Of a stretch of DNA of 64,000 nt, positions 27,658 through 38,081 are shown piece by piece. Source of the DNA: Maribacter antarcticus DSM 21422 (lineage in GTDB: Bacteria; Bacteroidota; Bacteroidia; Flavobacteriales; Flavobacteriaceae); the NCBI RefSeq assembly GCF_000621125.1, contig NZ_JHZC01000004.1, forward strand, positions 1-64,000, read 5' to 3'. The position numbers and the translations under genes were made by a program. Below the pieces are notes generated by a model, which was not told the origin of the DNA, did no database searches, and saw nothing but the letters and a program-made list of their open reading frames with translations. Positions within the stretch are counted from its first letter, which is position 1, and every line of letters starts with the position of its first letter.

Positions 27658-29190
27658 ATGGACAATAATGTACTCATTTTAGATTTTGGTTCCCAGTATA
27701 CACAACTCATCGCTAGGCGCGTGCGCGAACTCAATATTTTTTGTGAAATTAAACCGTACAACAAAGTACCTAGCGACTTGGATAGCTATAAGGCGGTGAT
27801 TTTATCAGGCTCCCCATTTTCGGTGCGAGCAGAAGATGCTCCGCACCCGGACCTTTCTAATATTAGAGGTAAAAAACCGCTATTAGGTGTCTGTTATGGA
27901 GCACAATATTTAGCGCATTTCAGCGGGGGTAGTGTTGAGAAGTCCAATACGCGTGAATACGGTAGGGCCAATCTCTCTTCCGTTGAATCCGAACATTCTT
28001 TTTTAAAGGGGATAACTATCGGCAGCCAAGTGTGGATGAGCCATGCTGATACAATTAAAAAACTTCCAGAGAACGCCAAACTTCTTGCTAGTACTCATGA
28101 TGTAGAGAATGCAGCTTTTAAATTTGATGGCGAGGAAACCTATGGCATACAATTTCACCCAGAAGTATACCACTCTACCGACGGGAAACAAGTATTAGAA
28201 AATTTCCTTGTACATATTGCGGGGGTTGCTCAAACATGGACGCCGGATGCCTTTGTGGACGCTACGGTAAATAATCTAAAAGAAAAAATAGGAAACGATA
28301 AAGTAATACTCGGTTTATCCGGTGGTGTAGATTCTACCGTTGCAGCAGTTTTGCTGCACAAAGCCATTGGGAAGAACCTCCACTGTATCTTCGTAAATAA
28401 CGGTCTTTTGCGTAAGAACGAGTTTGAGGATGTGTTGAAACAGTATGAGGGTATGGGTCTAAACGTAAAAGGCGTAGATGCTTCGGCACGTTTTTTGGAT
28501 GCCTTAGCAGGAGAGAGCGATCCCGAGGCGAAGCGAAAGATTATTGGACGCGTTTTTATCGAGGTTTTTGATGACGAGTCTCACCTTGTGGAAGATGCTA
28601 AATGGCTGGCTCAGGGCACTATTTATCCAGACGTTATAGAGTCGGTTTCTGCAACGGGAGGTCCATCGGCTACTATTAAAAGTCACCATAATGTGGGCGG
28701 TTTGCCAGATTTTATGAAATTAAAGGTGGTAGAGCCTTTAAGAATGTTATTCAAGGACGAAGTAAGGCGTGTAGGTAAAAGTATGGAGGTAGGCGATGAG
28801 CGATTGGGCCGGCATCCTTTTCCAGGTCCTGGATTAGCGATTCGTATTTTAGGGGATATCACTAGGGAGAAAGTTGCTATTTTACAGGAGGTGGACCATA
28901 TCTTTATTCAAGGATTACGAGATTGGGGATTATATGATAAAGTTTGGCAAGCCGGAGCCATGCTGTTGCCTGTAAACAGTGTAGGGGTCATGGGTGACGA
29001 GCGTACTTATGAAAAATGTGTAGCTTTACGAGCGGTGGAAAGTACAGATGGGATGACTGCAGATTGGGTGAATCTGCCCTATGAGTTTTTACAAAAAACA
29101 TCAAATGATATTATCAATAAAGTCCCTGGAGTGAATCGTGTCGTATATGATATAAGCTCCAAACCGCCAGCAACCATAGAATGGGAATAA
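27658..29190 (+). CDS. guaA: GMP synthase (glutamine-hydrolysing)
   Basis: 510 residues from ATG 27658 ([20 protein letters not shown]). An upstream in-frame TTG at 27652 adds two residues and is less likely. The class I glutamine amidotransferase has its Cys in [11 protein letters not shown] and the His/Glu pair in [10 protein letters not shown]. The ATP-pyrophosphatase domain has [16 protein letters not shown]. The C-terminal dimerisation part ends [10 protein letters not shown]. It converts XMP to GMP. One base separates it from the LysM protein gene, so the two share a transcript. Confidence 0.98.
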   Translation: MDNNVLILDFGSQYTQLIARRVRELNIFCEIKPYNKVPSDLDSYKAVILSGSPFSVRAEDAPHPDLSNIRGKKPLLGVCYGAQYLAHFSGGSVEKSNTREYGRANLSSVESEHSFLKGITIGSQVWMSHADTIKKLPENAKLLASTHDVENAAFKFDGEETYGIQFHPEVYHSTDGKQVLENFLVHIAGVAQTWTPDAFVDATVNNLKEKIGNDKVILGLSGGVDSTVAAVLLHKAIGKNLHCIFVNNGLLRKNEFEDVLKQYEGMGLNVKGVDASARFLDALAGESDPEAKRKIIGRVFIEVFDDESHLVEDAKWLAQGTIYPDVIESVSATGGPSATIKSHHNVGGLPDFMKLKVVEPLRMLFKDEVRRVGKSMEVGDERLGRHPFPGPGLAIRILGDITREKVAILQEVDHIFIQGLRDWGLYDKVWQAGAMLLPVNSVGVMGDERTYEKCVALRAVESTDGMTADWVNLPYEFLQKTSNDIINKVPGVNRVVYDISSKPPATIEWE

Positions 29191-29191
29191 A

Positions 29192-31381
29192 ATGAAATAT
29201 AGTTTAAAAACACTTCTTGTAACCGTAGCGCTTTGTATAGTAACAAGTGTCAATCTTTTGGCGCAAAAATTCATGACCCATGCAGTTAAGAAAGGGGAAA
29301 CCTTACTAAGCGTAGCAGCAAAGTACGGAGTTTCTACCCAGAGTATCCTTCAATACAATAAGGAGATAAAGGACGGGTCTACCTTGGCCATAAATACTAT
29401 TTTGGTAGTTCCTCAAGCTAAGGTTAAAACGCCTGTAACCACATCTCGTGTTAATGATTTGATTTCAAATGTGATGCAGGATTCCGTTATAAAACGAGAA
29501 CCTATTGGGTATACCAAACACAAAGTAAGAAAAAGAGAAACACTTTATGGTATTGCTAAGCGCTACGAGGTAACGGAAGAGGACATAAAAAAATACAACA
29601 AACAATTATATGCCTCCCAACTAAAAAAGAAAATGGAAATCCGTATTCCAAAGTATAAAAAACTAGTTGAAAAGGAAAATACTATTGATCCTGATGCTTA
29701 TGAAAAATACACCGTAGTACCCAAGGAAACAAGGTGGAGTATTGCCCACAAGTATGGAATTACCATCGACAGTATGCTTGTGTTAAACCCTGCGCTTTCT
29801 CAAAGCACGAATTACTTAGCAGAAGGTTACGAGCTCCTAATGCCTAAAATTGCAGGTAGCACAGTAGATGGGCAACAGACGCAGTTATACACATCATATA
29901 CTGTTCCGCCCAAAATGAACTTTTATAGATTGGAACAGGATTTTGGCGTGAAATCTGACGAAATAGTGCGTTTGAATCCTGAGATTACCGAAAGAGGAGG
30001 ATTAAAGGAAGGCATGATTATACGTATTCCTGAAACAGAATTAGATGCTGGTGAAATAAACACGGATAATTATATTTTTTACGAGGTAAAACCCAAACAG
30101 AACGAGTTTAGACTGACCCGAAAGTTTGGAATGTCTTGGGCAGATTTGATACGCTTGAATCCCGAGCTAAAAAGCGGATTAAAAGCTGGAATGATATTAA
30201 AACTACCAAAGGAACAGGGAGGTGACTTTGAGGTGAGAAATGCCCTTATTTTGGATAATGTGAATCTTTTGGATAGTGTAAATACGGCTATCCGTCCAAA
30301 AGTAATGTTTATGCTACCATTTAGATTGGATAAGCTTGACCTTAGCGACAAAGAATCTGTGACTTGGACTATAGAAAATAGGAATAGCTTAAAGTATAGC
30401 TTGGGACTGTATTCAGGGGCACTTGTAGCACTAGATTCCTTGGCAGCACTAGGTATTTCTGTTGATGTCAAGACCTTTGACAATCAATTGAGCATTACTA
30501 AAACTAAAGAGATTTTAGTAAAGGAAAGACTTTCTGAATACAATGCCATATTTGGTCCTTTGGATGAATTGTCATTAAAGGAAGTCGCGGTACAGGCATC
30601 TAATTATAATGTTCCTGTAGTGGCTCCCGTGAAAGCAAAAAGTGATATCAGTCTTAACAATGTATTTTTCTCTTATACAGATGATGATTTACTTAGAAAA
30701 CACATGATTGACTATGTGAAAAGTAATTTTACGGATGAGAATATTATCATTATTGCTGATGATAAAAGTAAGCTGTCTCAGGAACTACTCGTTCATAATT
30801 TTCCCGATGCCAAAGTGTTGAAAGTGAAGGAGGAAGAGAAAAATATAGGTATAAATCGAGAAAAACTCGGAGGTTTGTTTAGCGAGACCCAAGAAAACTG
30901 GGTATTTGTAGAATCTGATAATTTTAAGTTAATCTCTAGTGTCGTTTCCATTTTAAACGCATTTCATAATTCACTTTTAGATGTTGAGGAAAGCACGGAG
31001 AAACTAAGATTAAGGATGTTTACTACAAATCATAATAATGCATTTGAAGATGATGTGATTTCAAGTACACATTTATCAAATCTTAACTTTACCTACCCAT
31101 CTGTGTATAGAGAGGTTTCCAGTAATTCTTTTGTAGCACGATATCATAAAAAATTTGGTGCGGAGCCTGATAAATATGCAGTGCGTGGTTTCGATGTGAC
31201 CTATGATGTGCTCCTTAAACTGGCTTATAATAATAACCTAATGGATGTTGCAAAATTTATTGGTACAACGGAGTATAATGGTAATAAGTTCGATTATGCA
31301 AAAGATGCCAGCTCAGGCTACTTTAATCAAGCTTCTTATATCATGTCCTATGACGATATGAGAATAAAACAACTACAATAG
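29192..31381 (+). CDS. LysM-repeat protein with C-terminal periplasmic-binding-like domain
   Basis: 729 residues. Signal peptide to about residue 25 (LLVTVALCIVTSVNLLAQ). Five LysM-like repeats are visible near 28-74, 107-153, 174-220, 235-282 and 293-338, the first two best kept (HAVKKGETLLSVAAKYGVS, HKVRKRETLYGIAKRYEVT). Residues about 365-725 form a type I periplasmic-binding-like region (VMFMLPFRLD, YNVPVVAPVKAKSDI, RGFDVTYDVLLKLAY). It probably binds peptidoglycan and an unknown ligand or partner in the envelope. It is a recurrent Bacteroidota architecture and follows guaA by one base and precedes an OsmC gene by one base. Confidence 0.9.
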   Translation: MKYSLKTLLVTVALCIVTSVNLLAQKFMTHAVKKGETLLSVAAKYGVSTQSILQYNKEIKDGSTLAINTILVVPQAKVKTPVTTSRVNDLISNVMQDSVIKREPIGYTKHKVRKRETLYGIAKRYEVTEEDIKKYNKQLYASQLKKKMEIRIPKYKKLVEKENTIDPDAYEKYTVVPKETRWSIAHKYGITIDSMLVLNPALSQSTNYLAEGYELLMPKIAGSTVDGQQTQLYTSYTVPPKMNFYRLEQDFGVKSDEIVRLNPEITERGGLKEGMIIRIPETELDAGEINTDNYIFYEVKPKQNEFRLTRKFGMSWADLIRLNPELKSGLKAGMILKLPKEQGGDFEVRNALILDNVNLLDSVNTAIRPKVMFMLPFRLDKLDLSDKESVTWTIENRNSLKYSLGLYSGALVALDSLAALGISVDVKTFDNQLSITKTKEILVKERLSEYNAIFGPLDELSLKEVAVQASNYNVPVVAPVKAKSDISLNNVFFSYTDDDLLRKHMIDYVKSNFTDENIIIIADDKSKLSQELLVHNFPDAKVLKVKEEEKNIGINREKLGGLFSETQENWVFVESDNFKLISSVVSILNAFHNSLLDVEESTEKLRLRMFTTNHNNAFEDDVISSTHLSNLNFTYPSVYREVSSNSFVARYHKKFGAEPDKYAVRGFDVTYDVLLKLAYNNNLMDVAKFIGTTEYNGNKFDYAKDASSGYFNQASYIMSYDDMRIKQLQ

Positions 31382-31382
31382 T

Positions 31383-31787
31383 ATGACAGCTAAAATAACG
31401 TACAATGGCGAATTAAGAACTTCATGTGTTCATGTGAAATCGGGCGATTCTTTCGTTACCGATGCCCCAACGGATAATAATGGTTTGGGACAGGCCTTTT
31501 CTCCTACGGATACTGTGGCCACAGGATTGGCAAGCTGTATGCTTACCATGATGGGGATAAAAGCTAAAAATTTAGAAATAGACATTAAAAATGCTACCGC
31601 TGCGGTTACTAAGCACATGGCATCCGGACCACGAAGAATTTCTAAAATAGAAGTGGTGTTCAACCTTCCTTCAAAAATTTCTGAAAAAAGCAGAAAAATA
31701 TTAGTGCATACCGCGAATACTTGCCCGGTACATTATAGTCTCCACCCTGATATAGAAAAAGTAATTTCTTTTCAGTGGGAGCTATAA
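31383..31787 (+). CDS. OsmC family peroxiredoxin-like protein
   Basis: 134 residues. The two family cysteines are present in GLASCMLTMMGIKA (about residue 53) and ANTCPVHYSLHPDI (about 116). Members reduce organic hydroperoxides or act as YhfA-type stress proteins. It lies one base after the LysM gene and overlaps the damaged DUF922 frame by 13 bases. Confidence 0.92.
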   Translation: MTAKITYNGELRTSCVHVKSGDSFVTDAPTDNNGLGQAFSPTDTVATGLASCMLTMMGIKAKNLEIDIKNATAAVTKHMASGPRRISKIEVVFNLPSKISEKSRKILVHTANTCPVHYSLHPDIEKVISFQWEL

Positions 31788-32310
31788 GGTATACTATTAT
31801 CTTTTTAGTCTTTGGGTTAATGGGTTTTCAATCGAATCAGGACTATGAAACTATTTTATGGAGTTCCGACACTCGTCTTTCCTGGGGTGATTTTCAAGGA
31901 AATGTGACTATAAATTCAAGAGCTGCAGCAATTACAACCAGCGAAATTACCTACCGTTTTTCTATTTCTGGCACCAAGGAAAAAATGGAAGTTTATTTTA
32001 AATTTGGAACTTTTTTTATCCGACCAAGTCATGGTATCAAACCCAATTATCTGACGAGGTAATTTTGGGTCATGAGCAACTCCATTTTGATATCTCCGAA
32101 CTCTATGCAAGAGAGATGAAAATACGCTTGGACGATGAGCTATTCACCCATGGGAATATAAAAGCAAAAGTAAAATCCATTTATCGAGAAATAAATAAGG
32201 AGTTGGACGATTTTCAGAATCTATACGATGCCGAAACTAACTTTTCGAGAGATTTAGATAAGCAGGAAGAATGGATGTTGAAAATAACGAAGGCCTTACA
32301 AGAACCTTGA
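31775..32310 (+). pseudogene. DUF922 (predicted Zn protease) gene with frameshift
   Basis: A GTG at 31775 gives a signal-like N-terminus (YTIIFLVFGLMGFQ) and LSWGDFQGNVTINSRAAAIT, as in DUF922. The frame breaks at a T7 run, 32011-32017. One extra T there would restore YPTKSWYQTQLSDEV and GHEQLHFDISELYA (HExxH-type HEQLH motif), running to the stop at 32310. The only lesion seen is this one-base slip, so it may be a recent mutation, a sequencing error or a switchable homopolymer. Family role is unproven. Confidence 0.85.
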
Positions 32311-32382
32311 TTGTATTCGCGCCAAGCTACCGTTTTTGTTTCAAATCTATTTGAAAAGACTCAGAAAAACAGCCCTAGCACT

Positions 32383-32604
32383 TTATTTCCTTGTTTTGAT
32401 TTCCTTTGTCAACTTTCGGATTTTAAATATGTTCAGTAAAATCATAGGAAAAAAGAAAAGTGGTAAAAATATCATAAAATCTATCCCATTTTTAACTGTT
32501 GAATAAACACAGGCAACAATCATCACAATCAATAGACCAACAAGGGTTGAAGTTCCTTTTTTGAGAGTTATCTCTTCAGTGCGTAATGCTGCACTACTTA
32601 TCAT
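32383..32604 (-). CDS. Small membrane protein, unrecognised (two helices)
   Basis: 73 residues: a short charged N-terminus, helix about 19-36 (TLVGLLIVMIVACVYSTV), helix about 42-60 (FMIFLPLFFFPMILLNIF) and a basic C-terminus. It resembles short Bacteroidota proteins sometimes named redox-active disulfide protein 2, though it has no CxxC. That likeness is weak. Its neighbours on both sides are pseudogenes, so it may itself be under relaxed selection. Confidence 0.5.
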   Translation of the reverse strand: MISSAALRTEEITLKKGTSTLVGLLIVMIVACVYSTVKNGIDFMIFLPLFFFPMILLNIFKIRKLTKEIKTRK

Positions 32605-32849
32605 TTCACTACTTGTTTTTTTACGCTAGCACAAACTTTTTAAGTTCAAGCTTATTAGCCAAAGGTGTTAAATACAAATATCAAACTCATATACAAGCTT
32701 GCCACAGAAGTAGGGGTTTACCTATAAAAGTACAAGTTCAAGTAGAAACTTGAAATCAAATAGGGTTGCCAATCTAAAACTTCTGAAAACAATAGAAATC
32801 TATAACGGCAAGCAAACCTTAAACTACCCTCTAAAAACTACCCACTAAT

Positions 32850-33715
32850 TTACACATCACAAATAGTTACCCCTTGTTGTAGCGCAGCTATTTTATTTTC
32901 CCAACTAGGAACAAACTCCTGAGCCACATGACCCGTATACCCAGTTTCCAAAATAGCTTTCATAATAGCCGGATAAAATAACTCTTGGGTATCATCTATT
33001 TCGTTTCTTCCTGGGTTGCCTCCAGTATGGTAGTTTCCAAAATACGTATGATACTCCTTTATGTTCCTTGTAATGTCGACTTCCATGATTTGCATGTGGT
33101 ATATGTCGTACAATAGTTTAAAGTTATCCGAGCCAATGGTTTCACAGAGCAAAACACCCCATTGGGTGTTATCGCATAGGTAATCCTTGTGGGATACGTT
33201 GTTGGTTAACAGTTCCATTTGTATTACCACTCCATATTACTCGGCCATGGGCATAAGTTGTTTTAAGCCTTGAGCACAATTTCGTAGGCCCACTAGGTCA
33301 TCCATCCCATTCCTATTTCCGCTAAAGCAAATGAGATTGGTATACCCCGCGGCTGCTACTTTGGGAATCATTTCGGTGTAATTTTTAACTAGTAGCCGGT
33401 GGTACTGCGGGTCACTCCATCCTTCGGTAAGGCTAATCTCAGCGGCCCAACACATGGATGTATATGATATCTTTTTAGTAACGGCCAGTCTTCGGGTCCT
33501 ACCAGATCGATGGCCTTGAAATCTTGTTCATTTAGGTTTTTAAGAAAGGCTTCTAACGGAATACTATTGTAGCACCAATAGCATGCGCTATGGTTTATAT
33601 TGTGTTTTAATGTTGTAGTAGCGGTAATTTTCTGTTCTTTGGCATGTAGTGTACTAGAAACTAAGCGTCCAACGGAGGCAACCGTGGAAGTACTTAAAAA
33701 TTTACGTCTTTGCAT
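32850..33715 (-). pseudogene. Hydroxypyruvate isomerase-like TIM-barrel gene, inactivated
   Basis: Three pieces in two frames on the minus strand. 33715 begins MQRRKFLSTSTVASVG, a twin-arginine signal, and runs to ACYWCYNSIPLEAFL and IDLVGPEDWPLL. A frameshift near 33450-33460 leads to MCWAAEISLTEGW and ICFSGNRNGMDDLVGLRNC. TAA at 33237-33239 interrupts KQLMPMAE, then VIQMELLTN, LLYDIYHMQIMEVD and FGNYHTGGNPGRNEIDDTQEL continue to 32850. The metal-site residues of the hydroxypyruvate isomerase/sugar epimerase family (Glu, Asp, His) are still readable, so decay is recent. Confidence 0.9.
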
Positions 33716-33764
33716 AGTTTAGTATTTTAATCAATTCTGATTATAATTTTTTTAGATTTAAAAA

Positions 33765-34007
33765 ATGGAATTAAAACCTGATAGACGCGCATTAATTGAG
33801 TTGGCGCATTATAAAATGCCTTTTGGTAAGTACAAGGGGTGGTATCTGATAGATTTGCCCGAACCTTATTTAATATGGTTTAGGCAAAAGGGATTCCCAA
33901 CTGGGAAATTAGGAGAAATGCTGAAATCTGTATTAGAAATCAAGATAAACGAGTTGGAATCATTGGTTAAAAGAATTCAAAAAGATTTTCCTAAGGAAAT
34001 CAAGTAA
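33765..34007 (+). CDS. DUF3820 family protein, stand-alone
   Basis: 80 residues beginning MELKPDRRALIELAHYKMPF, with FGKYKGWYLIDLPEPYLIWF as the DUF3820 core, then a basic helix. The same domain is fused to the exonuclease at 3361. Function is unknown. It lies 49 bases upstream of the pyrG ATG. Confidence 0.85.
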   Translation: MELKPDRRALIELAHYKMPFGKYKGWYLIDLPEPYLIWFRQKGFPTGKLGEMLKSVLEIKINELESLVKRIQKDFPKEIK

Positions 34008-34014
34008 GTTCTAA

Positions 34015-35673
<1,659 letters not shown>

Positions 35674-35785
35674 ACTAATGCCACTATGGCATATACTCCG
35701 TATTTGGGCATATATTTGCGCTTACGAAAATAGGTTTAAGAGTATAAACCGGAAGATTACCTTAATTAACGAGATATTTTTTTAG

Positions 35786-37636
35786 ATGGAAGAAAAGAAA
35801 ATGGATGTCAAATCTATAATTGGTTTTGTGCTAATTTTTGGAATACTCATCTTTATGTTTTATCAAAACCGACCAACACCGGAGGAGATAGCAGAGAAAG
35901 AAGCGCAACAGGAACAGCTTGATGCTTCCGAAGTAGCTGCAGCGACAACGACGGTAGCGCCAGTGCAGAATGAAACACCGATGCTGGATGTGACTGACTC
36001 AACAGCCGTAGCCAGTTACAAAAGTCAGATTGGAGCGTTTGGATTTACTGCGCCAACCGCGGGAACTACAGTCTTGGAAAATGAAGTACTGTATTTAAAG
36101 ATAAATCATAAAGGAGGACACATCGTAGAGGCGAAAATGAAGAATTTTGTGACTTACGATTCTATTCCTGTGTATTTAATTAAAGATGGTAATGCTTCTT
36201 TTGGACTTTCTTTTTCTACTACGGATAATCGTGTTTTGAATACCAAGGATTTATACTTTGAACCTTCTATGACTAGCTCTGGAAACAATCAAGTACTTTC
36301 TTTAAAAGCAAAGACGGCTAACAATCAGTATTTAGAATACCGATATGAAATAAAACCAGATGATTATTTGGTCGATTTTACCATTAGGAGTCAAGGCTTG
36401 GATAGGGTGATTTCCGATGGTAAACCAGTTTCCTTAGATTGGAGTTTAAAGGCGATAAGACATTCTAAAAGTATTGTTTATGAGAATAGATATACGAGGT
36501 TAACATACAATCACGAGGACGATAAGATAAGTAAGCTTTCCGAAGGAAGTGATGATGAAGAATTGGAGGAAGATATCAAATGGATTTCTTACCGACAGCA
36601 TTTTTTTAGTACTATTTTAGCTGCCGACGAGCCATTTAAAACTGGAGATTTTACTTCTAAAAACTTGGTTGAAGAAGAAAGCAAAACTTTTGGTTTTACA
36701 AAAGAATATGCTTCTATTTTGCCTTTAGAGGTAAAAGGAGGGGAGCTCTCTAAAAATATGCACTGGTATTTTGGTCCTACAGATATAGAAGTGCTTTCAG
36801 AATATGAGGATTTGGGTCTTGTGGATTCCATCCCTTTTGGATGGGGAATTTTTGGTTGGATCAATCGATATGTATTTACACCGTTTTATTCCTTTTTAGG
36901 TGGCATGTTACCTGCCGGAATCGCTATTATAATCATGACTATTTTGGTGCGTTTGGCTATGTCTCCCGTAACGTATAAATCGTATTTGTCACAGGCAAAG
37001 ATGAAGGTGTTAAAACCAGAAATCACGGAGCTGGGCGAGAAGCTCAAGGATAACGCCATGAAAAAGCAACAGGAAACCATGAAGTTGTATGGCAAAGCCG
37101 GGGTGAGTCCCATGAGTGGTTGTGTGCCGGCATTCCTGCAAATGCCAATATTCTATGCCCTGTTTATGTTTTTCCCAACATCATTCGCATTACGACAAAA
37201 ACCATTTTTGTGGGCAGATGATTTATCCTCTTTTGATACGGTATTAGAATTACCTTTCACCATTCCTTATTACGGCGATCACGTGAGTCTGTTTCCCATA
37301 TTAGCCTCTATTGCCATTTTCTTTTATATGATGATGACCACAGGGCAAAATATGCCAACACAGCCTGGTATGCCTAACATGAAATTCATCATGTATTTAA
37401 TGCCTTTTATGATGTTGTTCTTCTTTAACAACTATGCGAGTGGATTAAGTTTGTATTATTTTGTGTCCAATATGATTACGATTGGTATTATGTTAGTCAT
37501 CAAGAATTTTATCTTGGATAATGATAAAATACACGCACAGATACAGGAGAATAAAAAGAAACCCAAGAAAGAAAATAAGTTTCAGCGAAAAATGCGCGAA
37601 GTGATGGAGCAAGCGGAGACGAAGAAAAAGAAATAA
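35786..37636 (+). CDS. yidC: Membrane protein insertase YidC
   Basis: 616 residues. N-terminal helix (SIIGFVLIFGILIFMFY), a Thr/Ala/Pro-rich linker, the large periplasmic beta-supersandwich domain (about 85-350), then the conserved five-helix core from about 365 (ILVRLAMSPVTYKSYLSQAKM with the groove Arg, CVPAFLQMPIFYALFMFF). The tail is Lys-rich, ending KKKK, and is thought to contact ribosomes. It inserts membrane proteins alone or with SecYEG. TATATTTG at 35711-35718 is a possible -7 box for an own promoter. Confidence 0.98.
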   Translation: MEEKKMDVKSIIGFVLIFGILIFMFYQNRPTPEEIAEKEAQQEQLDASEVAAATTTVAPVQNETPMLDVTDSTAVASYKSQIGAFGFTAPTAGTTVLENEVLYLKINHKGGHIVEAKMKNFVTYDSIPVYLIKDGNASFGLSFSTTDNRVLNTKDLYFEPSMTSSGNNQVLSLKAKTANNQYLEYRYEIKPDDYLVDFTIRSQGLDRVISDGKPVSLDWSLKAIRHSKSIVYENRYTRLTYNHEDDKISKLSEGSDDEELEEDIKWISYRQHFFSTILAADEPFKTGDFTSKNLVEEESKTFGFTKEYASILPLEVKGGELSKNMHWYFGPTDIEVLSEYEDLGLVDSIPFGWGIFGWINRYVFTPFYSFLGGMLPAGIAIIIMTILVRLAMSPVTYKSYLSQAKMKVLKPEITELGEKLKDNAMKKQQETMKLYGKAGVSPMSGCVPAFLQMPIFYALFMFFPTSFALRQKPFLWADDLSSFDTVLELPFTIPYYGDHVSLFPILASIAIFFYMMMTTGQNMPTQPGMPNMKFIMYLMPFMMLFFFNNYASGLSLYYFVSNMITIGIMLVIKNFILDNDKIHAQIQENKKKPKKENKFQRKMREVMEQAETKKKK

Positions 37637-37846
37637 GCTCAGGCTGTTTATTTGGAAATAATCATAATTACGAGGATAACTAAACTTGTTATTTCGTTGC
37701 TTTATTGTTCAGAATGCACCACTCATAAAGAAAGCCATTGGTCTTAATTTCTATATTAAGGTAGTAAATTGTCTCGCATTATCCGCAGAGTAGTCTTGAA
37801 TAAAAGGAGATACTTACATCTTTTAGTTTAATGTAATAACAAACAG

Positions 37847-37876
37847 AAAAAGCCGCTACAAATTGTAGCGGCTTTT
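37847..37876 (+). terminator. Probable intrinsic terminator (rightward)
   Basis: Perfect 10-base stem agccgctaca / tgtagcggct with a 3-base loop and tttt after it. It lies 214 bases after the yidC stop. Confidence 0.7.
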
Positions 37877-38017
37877 ACCATTAATTAAGGTTTGGTTTGA
37901 TAAGATTTGGGGTCGTAAATATGGCCCTTATTTCCACTTAAAAAAAAATTGAGTTGTAAAGTGCTTGTATTTGTATGCTAACCTATCTACTTCTGTTGTA
38001 TAAAATTATGTGTAACT

Positions 38018-38054
38018 AAAAAAAGCCTCTCCACAAATGAAGAGGCTTTTAAAA
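38018..38054 (-). terminator. Terminator of the six-domain FAS1 lipoprotein gene
   Basis: Stem aaaagcctct / agaggctttt with a 10-base loop and A/T tracts on both sides, 30 bases past the stop on the minus strand. Confidence 0.8.
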
Positions 38055-38081
38055 ATGAATCTGAGATGCACTATATTTTAC

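Larger units (their letters stand above)
37637..38081. other. Convergent intergenic region with two terminators
   Basis: 445 bases between yidC and the large FAS1 gene, which converge. Two hairpins (listed separately) account for 37847-37876 and 38018-38054. The remainder holds no recognisable gene. Confidence 0.6.

Noticed and set aside
32736-32755. Small inverted repeat ttcaagt...acttgaa
   Set aside because: Only a 7-base stem without a T-run in an AT-rich stretch; expected by chance.
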